Assembly: GCF_037914945.1 (NCBI RefSeq)
Contig: NZ_CP149787.1
Location: 1,426,001-1,490,000 of the forward strand
Length of the DNA stretch: 64,000 nucleotides
Direction of reading: 5' to 3'
DNA from: Haloterrigena sp. KLK7
Lineage (GTDB): Archaea; Halobacteriota; Halobacteria; Halobacteriales; Natrialbaceae
A model generated the notes under the pieces. That model was not told the DNA's origin, did no database searches, and saw only the letters and a list, made by a program, of their open reading frames with translations. Position numbers and translations under genes: made by a program. This document shows positions 1-8,633 of the stretch, piece by piece (the stretch's first letter is position 1; every line of letters begins with the position of its first letter).

Positions 1-2064
1 CTCGAGGACAACGGCGCGCTGCTCGCCTCGGGCACCGTCCAGCACAGTTACGGCCACTGCTGGCGCTGTGACACGGGCATTCTCCAGATCGTCACCGACC
101 AGTGGTTCATCACGATCACCGACGTCAAGGACGAGCTCCTCGAGAACATCGAGGACAGCGAGTGGCACCCCGACTGGGCCCGCGACAACCGCTTCCGGGA
201 CTTCGTCGAGGAGGCCCCCGACTGGAACGTCTCCCGCCAGCGCTACTGGGGTATTCCGCTCCCCGTCTGGACGCCGGAGGACCGCGACGACGACGAGGAC
301 ATGATCGTCGTCGCCGATCGCGAGGAACTCGCCGAGCGCGTCGATCAGGATATCGATCCCGAGGACGTCGACCTCCACAAGGACACCGTCGACGATCTGA
401 CGATCACCGAGGGAGACACCACCTACACGCGCGTGCAGGACGTGTTCGACGTCTGGCTCGACTCCTCGGTCGCCTCCTGGGGCACGCTAAACTATCCCGC
501 GGACGACAGCCAGTTCGACGAGCTCTGGCCCGCCGACTTCATCCTCGAGGCCCACGACCAGACGCGGGGCTGGTTCTGGTCCCAGCTGGGGATGGGCACC
601 GCCGCGCTCGGCGAGAGCCCGTATCAGGAGGTGCTGATGCACGGCCACGCGCTGATGCCCGACGGCCGCGCGATGAGCAAGTCCAAGGACATCCTGATCG
701 ACCCCCACGAGGCCATCGACCGCCACGGCCGGGACGTCATGCGCATGTTCCTGCTCTCTAATAACCCGCAGGGCGACGACATGCGCTTCTCCTGGGACGG
801 GATGCAGACGATGGAGAACCACCTCCGGACGCTGTGGAACGTCTTCCGGTTCCCGCTGCCGTACATGCGGTTAGACGAGTTCGATCCGCAGGAGACGACC
901 CTCGAGGACGTCGATTCGGACCTCGAGCTGATCGACGAGTGGGTACTCGCCCGCCTCCAGTCCACGAAGGACGAGATGACCGAGGCATTCGAGGACCGAC
1001 GACAGGACCGCGCGCTCGACGCGCTCATCGAGTTCGTCGTCGAGGACGTCTCGCGCTTTTACGTCCAGGCCGTCCGCGAGCGCATGTGGGCCGAGGAGGA
1101 CAGCGGCTCGAAGCGGGCCGCCTACGCGACGATCTACCGCGTGCTCCGGGAGAGCGTCGCCCTGCTCGCGCCGTACGCGCCGTTCATCAGCGAGGAGATC
1201 TACGGGACGCTGACCGGTGACGACGGGTTCGACACCGTCCACATGGAGGACTGGCCCGAGGTCGACGAGTACTGGCAGGACGAACAGCTCGAGGACGACG
1301 TCGCCATCCTGCGGGCCATCGAGGAGGCCGGCGCGAACGCCCGCCAGCAGGCCGGCCGCAAGCTGCGCTGGCCCGTCCCGCGGGTGGTCGTCGCCGCCGA
1401 CGACCAGCGCGTCGTCGAGGCCGTCGAACGCCACACGCCGCTGCTCGAGGACCGGCTCAACGCCCGCGAGATTGAGCTCGTCTCGCCCGACGACCGCTGG
1501 GGCGAACTGCAGTACAGCGCCGAAGCGGACATGAGCGAACTCGGGCCGGCCTTCGGCGACCGCGCCGGGCAGGTCATGAACGCGCTCAACGAGGCCCGCA
1601 TCGACGAGCCGAGCCTCGAGGCGATCGAGGACGCCGTCGCGGACGTCCTCGAGGACGGCGAGGAGATCACCGACGAGATGGTCTCGTTCGTCACCCAGAC
1701 GCCCGACGGCATCGCCGGCACCGCGTTCGGACTGAACGGCGACGACCGCGGCGTCGCCTACGTCGACGCCTCGCTGACCGACGACATCGAGAGCGAGGGC
1801 TACGCCCGCGAGGTCATCCGCCGCGTCCAGGAGATGCGCAAGGACCTCGATCTCGACGTCGAGGAGCGCATCGCGCTCGACCTCGCGATCGACGACGACC
1901 GCATCGCCGACCTCGTCGCCGAGCGCGAGGACCTGATCCGCGAGGAGGTCCGCGCCGACGAGATCGGCGAGATCGACGACGGCCACCGCAAGGAGTGGGA
2001 GGTCGAGGACGTGACGATGGAGATCGGGGTCGAACCGCTGGCGGCAGCGGAAGCGTCGGACTAG
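1..2064 (+). CDS. ileS: Isoleucyl-tRNA synthetase, C-terminal part (5' end outside window)
   Basis: Charges tRNA-Ile with isoleucine in the cytoplasm. The reading frame is open from base 1, so the true start and the HIGH motif lie to the left; 687 codons are visible of a protein usually a little over 1000 residues long. The visible part contains the class I block NVSRQRYWGIPLP, the VFDVWLDSS and TRGWFWSQ segments, and the KMSKS-equivalent loop MSKSK encoded at 673-687. After that come the helical anticodon-binding domain and an acidic C-terminal domain typical of archaeal IleS. The gene ends with TAG at 2062-2064 and is followed by about 115 bases without a gene. ValS and LeuS share the fold, but the surrounding motif wording fits IleS best. 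Confidence 0.95.
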   Translation, partial: LEDNGALLASGTVQHSYGHCWRCDTGILQIVTDQWFITITDVKDELLENIEDSEWHPDWARDNRFRDFVEEAPDWNVSRQRYWGIPLPVWTPEDRDDDEDMIVVADREELAERVDQDIDPEDVDLHKDTVDDLTITEGDTTYTRVQDVFDVWLDSSVASWGTLNYPADDSQFDELWPADFILEAHDQTRGWFWSQLGMGTAALGESPYQEVLMHGHALMPDGRAMSKSKDILIDPHEAIDRHGRDVMRMFLLSNNPQGDDMRFSWDGMQTMENHLRTLWNVFRFPLPYMRLDEFDPQETTLEDVDSDLELIDEWVLARLQSTKDEMTEAFEDRRQDRALDALIEFVVEDVSRFYVQAVRERMWAEEDSGSKRAAYATIYRVLRESVALLAPYAPFISEEIYGTLTGDDGFDTVHMEDWPEVDEYWQDEQLEDDVAILRAIEEAGANARQQAGRKLRWPVPRVVVAADDQRVVEAVERHTPLLEDRLNAREIELVSPDDRWGELQYSAEADMSELGPAFGDRAGQVMNALNEARIDEPSLEAIEDAVADVLEDGEEITDEMVSFVTQTPDGIAGTAFGLNGDDRGVAYVDASLTDDIESEGYAREVIRRVQEMRKDLDLDVEERIALDLAIDDDRIADLVAEREDLIREEVRADEIGEIDDGHRKEWEVEDVTMEIGVEPLAAAEASD

Positions 2065-2180
2065 GCCGCTCACTCTTATCGACGATCTGCTTCTGATTCG
2101 TTTTCAGCCGCGTCAGTCGTATTCGGCCGACAGTGTCCGTGCCACAAAAGTCATGGTCGCTGATTTACCAGCCGTAGATA

Positions 2181-4304
2181 GTGACCTCTCGGATCCCCGT
2201 TCTCGTCATCGTTCTGCTACTGATCGGCACCGTTCCGGCCGGCGTCGCCGGCGCCAGCGGGATGCCGGCGGCGAGCGAGCCCGCGTCCGGTAGCGCTGTG
2301 GCGCTCGAGCCGGCTACCGAAGCCGCCACCACCGGCGCCCTCGAGTCGGCCGCTGCGACGAACACCGATACCGAAGCGGCCGCGACGGCCGAAGCGGACG
2401 ATATCCTCCACCGAACGGTCGAACTCCGGCACCTGCCCGAGCGACCGGACGAGTTCGAGGCCGCGTTCACGTTCGACGTGCCGGAGCCGATGAGCGGCCT
2501 GACGGTCGACCTCGAGGGGGCGGCCGACGTGCGGTCGACCGAGGGATTCGAGGCGACTGACGAGGGAACCTACCGGTGGACCGGGGACGTCGAGGAGCCG
2601 ACGATCCGAGCCCGGTTCCCGGCCGATCGGACGGGGACCGGCGACCGCGTCGGGCCGAGTCGGAGCGGCTACAGCTTCGTGGATACCGGCGAGTGGGGCG
2701 TCGTCCCCGTGCCGGGCGTCAGCCTCTCCTACCAGCGAGACGCCGACGTCAGCATCGGGATCGAGGAGACGGTGACCGTCGACGGACCGGGGGCGACCGG
2801 GAGCGATATCGCCGTCTTCGGGCCGGTGACCGAGTACGAACGGACCGCCGACGGCGAGACCGTCAGACTGGTCGTCCCGGAGGCCGCCGAGCTGCGGGAG
2901 GATCCGGACGCGATCCTCGAGACGCTCGGCGAGGCGAGCCGCGAGCTTTCGATCGCCCCGAGCGAAGCGGAGGTGTTCGTCGCCGCGGTACCGAACGACG
3001 TCGACTGGGGCTCGCGGGGCCTCCAGTACGGCGAGGCCGACGCGTGGGTCGTCGCCGACGCCCCGCTCTCCGAGGCCTCGAACGTCTGGCTCCACGAGTA
3101 CGTCCACGTCCACCAGCGCTTCGCCAACGGCGACGTCGCGGCCGACGCCGCCTGGCTCGTCGAGGGCGGCGCCGAGTACCACGCCGCGTCGCTCGCCTAC
3201 GAGCAGGGACTGATCTCGTTCAGCGAGTTCCGCGATCACCTCGAGCGCGGCGAGCGGTCGCCGTACGCCGACGGCGTCCTCGCCGAGCCGGAGAGCTGGG
3301 CCCACGAGCGGACCGACTACGCGAAGGGCGCGCTCGTCTACGGCGAACTCGACCGGCGGCTTCGGGAGGCGACCGACGGGGATCGACGCCTCGAGGACGT
3401 CGTCCGGACGCTGAACGCCAACGATGGCCAGGTGACGGCGGCCGACTTCCTGGCGGCGCTCGAGACCGCGGGCGGGACGGAGCTACGAGAGAGCGCGACA
3501 CGGTACGCGCACACGACGTCGACGCCCGAGACGTGGAGCTCCCTCGATCACCGGTCGGCGTTCGGGCAGCCCCGTACCGCGGTCACGTCGGGGCTCGGCG
3601 ACGAGCCCGTCACGGTCGACGGCCAGCGGTGGGAGCGCTGGGATCGCGGGGGGCTCTCGGGGCCCGGCGCCGAGATCGGCGCCGGCGACGTGCTGGCGGT
3701 GCCGGCCGGCGACCGCGTCGCGGTGCCGGTCGCGCTCGAGAACGTCGACGACCGCGCGGGGACCGCCGACGCGACCCTGCGGGTCGACGGCGACGTCGTC
3801 GCGATCGAACAGCGGTCGCTCGAGGCCGGTGAGACGGCGACGACGGCGCTCGCGTGGACGCCGACGAAGCCCGGGATCTACGACGTTCGCGTCGGGACCG
3901 ATCGACTGACGGTCTACGTCCGGTCGACGCCGAGTACGACCGTCACCGAACTGCGGGTCGAACCCGACAGCGTCGACCCCGGCGAGTCGGTGACGGCGAC
4001 CGCCTCGGTCGCGACCGCCGACTCCCTCCCCGCGGCCGGGCGCCTCGCGTTCCGGACCGCGTCGGGGACCGAACGCGCCGAGCCGATCGCGCTCGCGCCC
4101 GGCGAGACCGGGAGCGTCGCCACGGAGCTGACGTTCGACGACGGCGGCGACTACGAGGTTAGCGTCGGCGGGCGGTCGACGACGGTCTCCGTCGGCGGGA
4201 TCGAATCGACGGTCGAATCGATGCCCGGCTTCGGTATCGCGGCCGCGACCGTCGCGCTGGGACTCGCGGTCGCGGTCGCGGCGGTCGGTCGGCGGCGCCG
4301 CTGA
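2181..4304 (+). CDS. Secreted gluzincin-like metallopeptidase homologue with PGF-CTERM anchor
   Basis: A 707-residue exported protein starting at GTG 2181. Residues 1-25 form a Sec signal peptide, followed by an Ala/Thr/Glu-rich linker. A zinc-peptidase signature is visible: H305-E306-x-x-H309, then WLVEGGAEY supplying Glu 328, which is the HExxH plus downstream Glu arrangement of gluzincins such as M1 and M61. Residues after about 480 look like two beta-sandwich repeats (CARDB-like). The extreme C-terminus is PGF, a hydrophobic segment and an Arg cluster, which is the PGF-CTERM signal processed by archaeosortase ArtA and replaced by a lipid anchor. The protein is therefore predicted to act on the outer face of the cell. 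The substrate is unknown. Transcription appears monocistronic. Confidence 0.82.
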   Translation: MTSRIPVLVIVLLLIGTVPAGVAGASGMPAASEPASGSAVALEPATEAATTGALESAAATNTDTEAAATAEADDILHRTVELRHLPERPDEFEAAFTFDVPEPMSGLTVDLEGAADVRSTEGFEATDEGTYRWTGDVEEPTIRARFPADRTGTGDRVGPSRSGYSFVDTGEWGVVPVPGVSLSYQRDADVSIGIEETVTVDGPGATGSDIAVFGPVTEYERTADGETVRLVVPEAAELREDPDAILETLGEASRELSIAPSEAEVFVAAVPNDVDWGSRGLQYGEADAWVVADAPLSEASNVWLHEYVHVHQRFANGDVAADAAWLVEGGAEYHAASLAYEQGLISFSEFRDHLERGERSPYADGVLAEPESWAHERTDYAKGALVYGELDRRLREATDGDRRLEDVVRTLNANDGQVTAADFLAALETAGGTELRESATRYAHTTSTPETWSSLDHRSAFGQPRTAVTSGLGDEPVTVDGQRWERWDRGGLSGPGAEIGAGDVLAVPAGDRVAVPVALENVDDRAGTADATLRVDGDVVAIEQRSLEAGETATTALAWTPTKPGIYDVRVGTDRLTVYVRSTPSTTVTELRVEPDSVDPGESVTATASVATADSLPAAGRLAFRTASGTERAEPIALAPGETGSVATELTFDDGGDYEVSVGGRSTTVSVGGIESTVESMPGFGIAAATVALGLAVAVAAVGRRRR

Positions 4305-4406
4305 GCGACGGTCGTCTCTGGAACTATCGGGACGGCGTCTCGAGAGCGCACGCTCCGAGTCGCCCGAAAAGCCGTAAATCCGCGCAGCGCGATGTTTGCG
4401 TGCCGG

Positions 4407-5261
4407 TTACAGTTCGTCGGCGATCGACGGCGCGACCGAGACGGCGCTCACTTCGCGTTCGATCGTATCGGTGCCGTAAATCGCTTCGACGCCCGCGCGG
4501 CGGAGCTTCGTCACCGCGTTCCGCGCCAGCAGCGGGTGGACGCAGGTGACGAAGACGCGCCCGACGTCTCGCTCCCGGAGGACGCCGACGGCCTCGCTCA
4601 TGGTCGATCCCGTCGCGATGATGTCGTCGGTCACGACGACGTCGCGGTCGGCCACGTCGACGTCGCTGGGGGAGATTTCGACCTCGGTGCCGGAGTGGCG
4701 AGTCTTCTCGAAGTAGTCCGTCTCGCCGTCGCCGTAGGCGTCCCGGACCGTTTCGGCGAGCTCGATCGCTCCCGCGTCGGGCGAGAGGAAGACGGGGTCC
4801 GCGAGCTCGGCGGGCAGCGGATCCGCCAGCCGGCCCGACGCGTCGACGGCGGTCGCCGTCGGCTCGAAGAAGTCACAGATCGCCCCCTCGTGGGGGTTGA
4901 CGGTCACCACGCGGTCCGCTCCGGTCGAAATCGCCCGAGCGACCGCGCGCGCGGAGACCGGATGGCCCGCCTCGAAGGCCTCGTCCTGCCGGGCGTAGCC
5001 CATGTACGGCAGGACGGTGACGACGTCCTCGGCGCCGGCCTCGCGGACGGCGTCCTGGAGTTGGAGCAGTTCGAGGTGGGCGTCGCTCGAGACGGTCGAG
5101 CCGACGACGATCGCCCTGTCGTCGTCGAAGTCGGGAGCGGCCGCGAGCAGTTCGCCGTCGGGGAACCGGTCGTACTCGACGGCGGCGAGCGATACCTCGA
5201 GTTCGTCCGCGAGGGACGCGGCCAGCGTCTGCGAGGCCGAGCCGCTGACGATCGTGGTCAT
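4407..5261 (-). CDS. prs: Ribose-phosphate pyrophosphokinase
   Basis: Makes phosphoribosyl pyrophosphate from ribose 5-phosphate and ATP, feeding nucleotide, histidine and (in archaea) other PRPP-dependent pathways. The 284-residue protein is the short archaeal class. Family blocks are visible in order: YDRFPDGE near residue 30, LPYMGYARQDE with the flexible-loop region near 105, the VNPHEG segment, and the C-terminal PRPP-binding loop VVVTDDIIATGSTM. The start is ATG at 5259-5261. It lies convergent to the preceding peptidase-like gene, separated by about 100 bases. hisI, another user of the PRPP pathway, lies 10 kb away but is not linked to it. Confidence 0.96.
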   Translation of the reverse strand: MTTIVSGSASQTLAASLADELEVSLAAVEYDRFPDGELLAAAPDFDDDRAIVVGSTVSSDAHLELLQLQDAVREAGAEDVVTVLPYMGYARQDEAFEAGHPVSARAVARAISTGADRVVTVNPHEGAICDFFEPTATAVDASGRLADPLPAELADPVFLSPDAGAIELAETVRDAYGDGETDYFEKTRHSGTEVEISPSDVDVADRDVVVTDDIIATGSTMSEAVGVLRERDVGRVFVTCVHPLLARNAVTKLRRAGVEAIYGTDTIEREVSAVSVAPSIADEL

Positions 5262-5353
5262 ACTCGAGCAGACAGGGCGGGGGATAAACCCGCTTTCGTT
5301 CTCGTATCCGGCAGCGTCGGAGACCGACCGCGGCGGTAGCCGGGGACGGCCGG

Positions 5354-5854
5354 CTACTCCGATTCGTCGTCCGTCGCGCCCTCGCAGTGGCCCGCGTCGG
5401 TATTGGTCGAATGCGTCATCGTCTGGCCGTCGGTGATTCGGACGAAGATGCTGAGACAGTTCGATTCGTTCCAGTTCGCGGGGGTGATGTTCACCGGCTC
5501 GCCCCCGTTGAGACGGGCAGTCACGCGGAACTGCTCCCGGTCGGACGACCAGCTGTGCTCGAAGGAGATGGTCTCGTCGGCCCCTGGAGATCTGGTCTCC
5601 CAGTGCTGGATCTCACCGCCGTACTCGACGAGAATGTCGAAGGTGTGAGACGACTCGTCGAGGTTGTCGACGACGATTCTTCCGGAGACCTGCTCGGCGA
5701 CGGTCTCGTCGCCTTCGTCTTCGGTTCCGTTTTCGGCCTCGTTTTCGGCGCCGTTCTCGCCGCCGCTTTCGTCGCTCCCCAGACAGCCGGCGATCGCACC
5801 CGTGAGGCTGACACCGGTCGCGGTGAGGAGTCGACGGCGTTGGATCCCACTCAT
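5354..5854 (-). CDS. Putative Tat lipoprotein, acidic, unknown function
   Basis: A 166-residue protein with a twin-arginine type leader (QRRRLL) followed by a hydrophobic stretch and a lipobox IAGC, so Cys 24 is the predicted lipidated residue and the protein should sit outside the membrane. Residues 25-50 form a Glu/Asn/Gly-rich linker. The remainder (about 55-150) looks like a beta-sandwich with the pattern VDNLDESSHTFDI and contains two cysteines (NESNCLS and DAGHCEG) that could form a disulfide. I do not recognise a named family. The start ATG is at 5852-5854, and an AT-rich stretch just upstream (around 5865-5890) is a plausible promoter. Confidence 0.75.
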   Translation of the reverse strand: MSGIQRRRLLTATGVSLTGAIAGCLGSDESGGENGAENEAENGTEDEGDETVAEQVSGRIVVDNLDESSHTFDILVEYGGEIQHWETRSPGADETISFEHSWSSDREQFRVTARLNGGEPVNITPANWNESNCLSIFVRITDGQTMTHSTNTDAGHCEGATDDESE

Positions 5855-5938
5855 ATTCGAAGTTGAAAGTATCCAAAACAGATAAGTTTTCGTCAGACGG
5901 TCGAACCGTGATCGTCGACTCGGGACGTACTGGAACCG

Positions 5939-6883
5939 CTACTCGTCGGTGGGAACGGCGAGCCCCGTCACACCGCTGACGCCGATCGTCTGCGAACGCC
6001 ATCGGCCGGCCCCGTCGTCGGGCGTCGCCGCGAGGAAGGTGCCCCGTTCGGTGACGGCGTAGACCGTCCGCCCGTAGCCGATCCCGACGATCGACTCGCT
6101 CGAGCGGTCGTACTCGGTCCACGACTCGTCGGCGGCGTCGTAGCCGTAGATCGGATTCGCGTCCCCGTCTCCGGCGACCGCGTGGGCGCGAGTCAACTGC
6201 CCGCGCTCGCTGCGCGGGTCCGCGGCGACGGTCTCGAAGCTCCCCTCGAGGGCCTCCATCCAGCCGTTGCCGAGCTTGTAGAGGCCGTCGGCGGTCGCGG
6301 CCAGCGGGACGCCGGCCGCGGAGACGTCCCGCACGTCGGAGAGACCGGCGTGATCGAGTCGCCCCTCGTGGACCCGGTAGACGCCGCCGTCGGTTCCGAC
6401 GAGGTCGCCGTCGATCGCCCGCACCGCCGCGATGCCGTCGCTCTCGAGCGTCGTCCACTCGCGAGCGTCCGCATCGGTGCTTCCGGCATCGGCGCCGGCA
6501 CCAGTGCGGGTGGAAGGCGACTCGAGGCGGGCGACGTCGCCGTCGGGCCCGGCGGCGACCAGCCCGGCGCCGTCGGCGCCCACGGCGACGGCGGGACCGA
6601 AGCCGCTGTCGACGAACGTCGCGTCGCCGGTCGTCTCGTCGTCGGTCGCGTCCGCGTCCTCGCCCGCCTCGAGGTCGAGCAGGCGGACGTCCTCGTCGGT
6701 CGCGATCGCGACGACGCCGTCGGTCGCCGCGATGTCGCGGGCCGTAGAACGGTCACAGAGGCCGAACTCTCCGACGGTGTCGTCGGCGACGCGGACGCGG
6801 ACGACGCCGATCGAACTGGCGACGTAGGCCTCGAGGGCCCCTTCGCGGTCGCCGTAGACGCGCTTTTCCTCGATGGAATGCAT
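5939..6883 (-). CDS. HVO_0234-type beta-propeller protein
   Basis: A 314-residue soluble protein starting MHSIEEKRVYGDREGA. It consists of repeated short beta segments such as VVAIATDEDVRLLD, LVAAGPDGDVARLE, VYRVHEG and LAATADGLYKLGNGW, the pattern of a beta-propeller with about six blades. It matches my memory of a haloarchaea-restricted family named after HVO_0234. No signal peptide or membrane segment is seen, so it is probably cytoplasmic. An acidic, low-complexity insertion (GADAGSTDADARE) interrupts the middle. The gene is divergent from glmM, sharing the 82-base spacer 6884-6965. The function is unknown; a regulatory or scaffold role is only a guess. Confidence 0.75.
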   Translation of the reverse strand: MHSIEEKRVYGDREGALEAYVASSIGVVRVRVADDTVGEFGLCDRSTARDIAATDGVVAIATDEDVRLLDLEAGEDADATDDETTGDATFVDSGFGPAVAVGADGAGLVAAGPDGDVARLESPSTRTGAGADAGSTDADAREWTTLESDGIAAVRAIDGDLVGTDGGVYRVHEGRLDHAGLSDVRDVSAAGVPLAATADGLYKLGNGWMEALEGSFETVAADPRSERGQLTRAHAVAGDGDANPIYGYDAADESWTEYDRSSESIVGIGYGRTVYAVTERGTFLAATPDDGAGRWRSQTIGVSGVTGLAVPTDE

Positions 6884-6965
6884 ACGTCCACGGTCGGGGT
6901 CCCGCGCCGAAAGCGTTCCGTCTGCTCCGGAATCCCTTTGAGGGGACCCATACGACTAGCGCGTG

Positions 6966-8330
6966 ATGCAAGTGTTCGGATCGAGCGGAACGCGCGGCGT
7001 CGCCAACGAAGAGCTGACGCCGGCGTTCGTCCTGCGCGTCGCGAAAGCGGCCGGGACGGCGTGGGGGGTCGACCGGGTCGGTATCGCGCGCGACACGCGA
7101 TATACCGGGCGGATGCTCGCCGACGCGGCCGCGAGCGGACTCGCGAGCACGGGGACGGACGTCGATCGGCTGGGGATCCTTCCCACACCGGGCGCGCAGG
7201 CGTACGCCGAGCGGGAGGGCATTCCCGTCATGGTGATCACGGCCTCGCACAACCCGCCCCAGTACAACGGCGTCAAATTGATCGGCAGCGACGGGATCGA
7301 GCTCGCGGTCTCCGACCTCGAGGGGATCGAGGAGGTGCTGCTCGCGGAGGCGTTCGACGTCGCCTCCTGGGACGAGACCGGTCGCGTCCGGGAGGTCGAC
7401 GGCGTGAGAGGGGAGTACGTCGACGAACTGCTCGCGGCGGCCGACCGCGAGACCATCGCCGACGCCGAGCTGACGGTCGCGCTCGACCCCGGCCACGGCG
7501 CCGGCGCGCTCACCAGCCCCGAGTTCCTCCGCGAACTGGGCTGTCGCGTCGTCACCGTCAACGGTCAGCCCGACGGCCACTTCCCCGGCCGGGATCCCGA
7601 GCCCGTCCCGACCAACCTCGAGGACCTCGGGGAACTGGTCCGGGCCACCGACGCCGACGTCGGTATCGCTCACGACGGCGACGCCGACCGCGCCATCTTC
7701 TTCGACGAGACCGGCGAGTACGTCGAGGGCGACGCCACCCTCGCCGCGCTCGCCGCGGCCGAACTCGAGCCCGGCGACACGACCGTCTCGGCGGTCAACG
7801 TCTCCCAGCGGCTGGTCGACGTCGTCGGCGAGGTCGGCGCCGACCTCGAGCTGACGCCGATCGGGTCGACGAACATTATCACTCGAATCGAGGAACTCGA
7901 GGCGAAGGGCGAGCGCGTCCCGATCGCGGGCGAGGGTAACGGGGGGATCTTCTTCCCCGACTTCCGGCTCTCGCGGGACGGCGCCTTCACCGCGGCCCGA
8001 TTCCTCGAGCTCGTCGCCCGGCGGCCGGTCAGCGAGATCGTCGCCCCCTACGGCGGCTACGCCAACGTCCGCCACAACGTTGCCTACGAGTCGACGGCCG
8101 AACGCGACGCGATGCTAGACGCCGCGGCCAACCACGCCCAGTCGGCCGACGCCGACCTCAACACGCGCGACGGCTACCGACTCGATTACGGCGACGCGTG
8201 GGTGCTCGCCCGCCCCTCCGGCACCGAGCCGCTCGTCCGGATCTACGCCGAGGCCCGCAACGCCGAGCGCGCCCACGAACTGGCCGACGAGATGTTCGAG
8301 ACGCTGACCGAGGCGAAGGCCGAGGTCTGA
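6966..8330 (+). CDS. glmM: Phosphoglucosamine mutase / phosphohexomutase family
   Basis: Interconverts hexosamine or hexose 6-phosphate and 1-phosphate through a phosphoserine enzyme, supplying nucleotide sugars for surface glycans. A 454-residue protein of the alpha-D-phosphohexomutase family. The catalytic serine loop TASHNPPQYNG places the phosphorylated Ser at residue 94. The Mg-binding loop is DGDADR with Asp 237, 239 and 241, the sugar-binding loop is GEGNGGIFF, and the C-terminal phosphate loop is RPSGTEPLVRIY. I prefer the ATG at 6966 over the GTG directly before it at 6963. Assignment to GlmM rather than phosphomannomutase rests on the usual haloarchaeal annotation and cannot be settled from motifs alone. 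Confidence 0.88.
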   Translation: MQVFGSSGTRGVANEELTPAFVLRVAKAAGTAWGVDRVGIARDTRYTGRMLADAAASGLASTGTDVDRLGILPTPGAQAYAEREGIPVMVITASHNPPQYNGVKLIGSDGIELAVSDLEGIEEVLLAEAFDVASWDETGRVREVDGVRGEYVDELLAAADRETIADAELTVALDPGHGAGALTSPEFLRELGCRVVTVNGQPDGHFPGRDPEPVPTNLEDLGELVRATDADVGIAHDGDADRAIFFDETGEYVEGDATLAALAAAELEPGDTTVSAVNVSQRLVDVVGEVGADLELTPIGSTNIITRIEELEAKGERVPIAGEGNGGIFFPDFRLSRDGAFTAARFLELVARRPVSEIVAPYGGYANVRHNVAYESTAERDAMLDAAANHAQSADADLNTRDGYRLDYGDAWVLARPSGTEPLVRIYAEARNAERAHELADEMFETLTEAKAEV

Positions 8331-8411
8331 GTCGGTCGATCAGCGAGCCGGTCTCGACCCCTCCTTCCGGCTTCGTCCGAGCTGACCACACTACGTGCAG
8401 TGGCGCGTGCT

Positions 8412-8493
8412 GAGCACCAGTGAGCCGGCGGCGAACTGGTGCTCGAACGCACGCGAGGGACGAGCGAGTGACCGGCGAACGGCCACCGGCCGT
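8412..8493. repeat. Short inverted repeats in the convergent 8331-8633 spacer
   Basis: The 303-base gap between the convergent glmM and M50 protease genes holds no credible gene. It contains a perfect 10-bp inverted repeat at 8412-8421 and 8435-8444 with a 13-base loop, and a perfect 6-bp hairpin with a 3-base loop (ACC) at 8479-8493. These may serve as transcript ends for both genes, or belong to the same class of intergenic hairpins as those at 37671-37976. Confidence 0.6.
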
Positions 8494-8633
8494 GAGCCAC
8501 GGAGCGAGCGAATCGGCTGGGGAGGGCGTGGCAATTCCCCGTTGCCAGCGCGAGTAATCTGCGTACGTCCGTCAGTATCGCTCCAAACGCAGGCCGATTC
8601 AGCCGAATCGCTCAGCCCGGACGAGACGAACAC

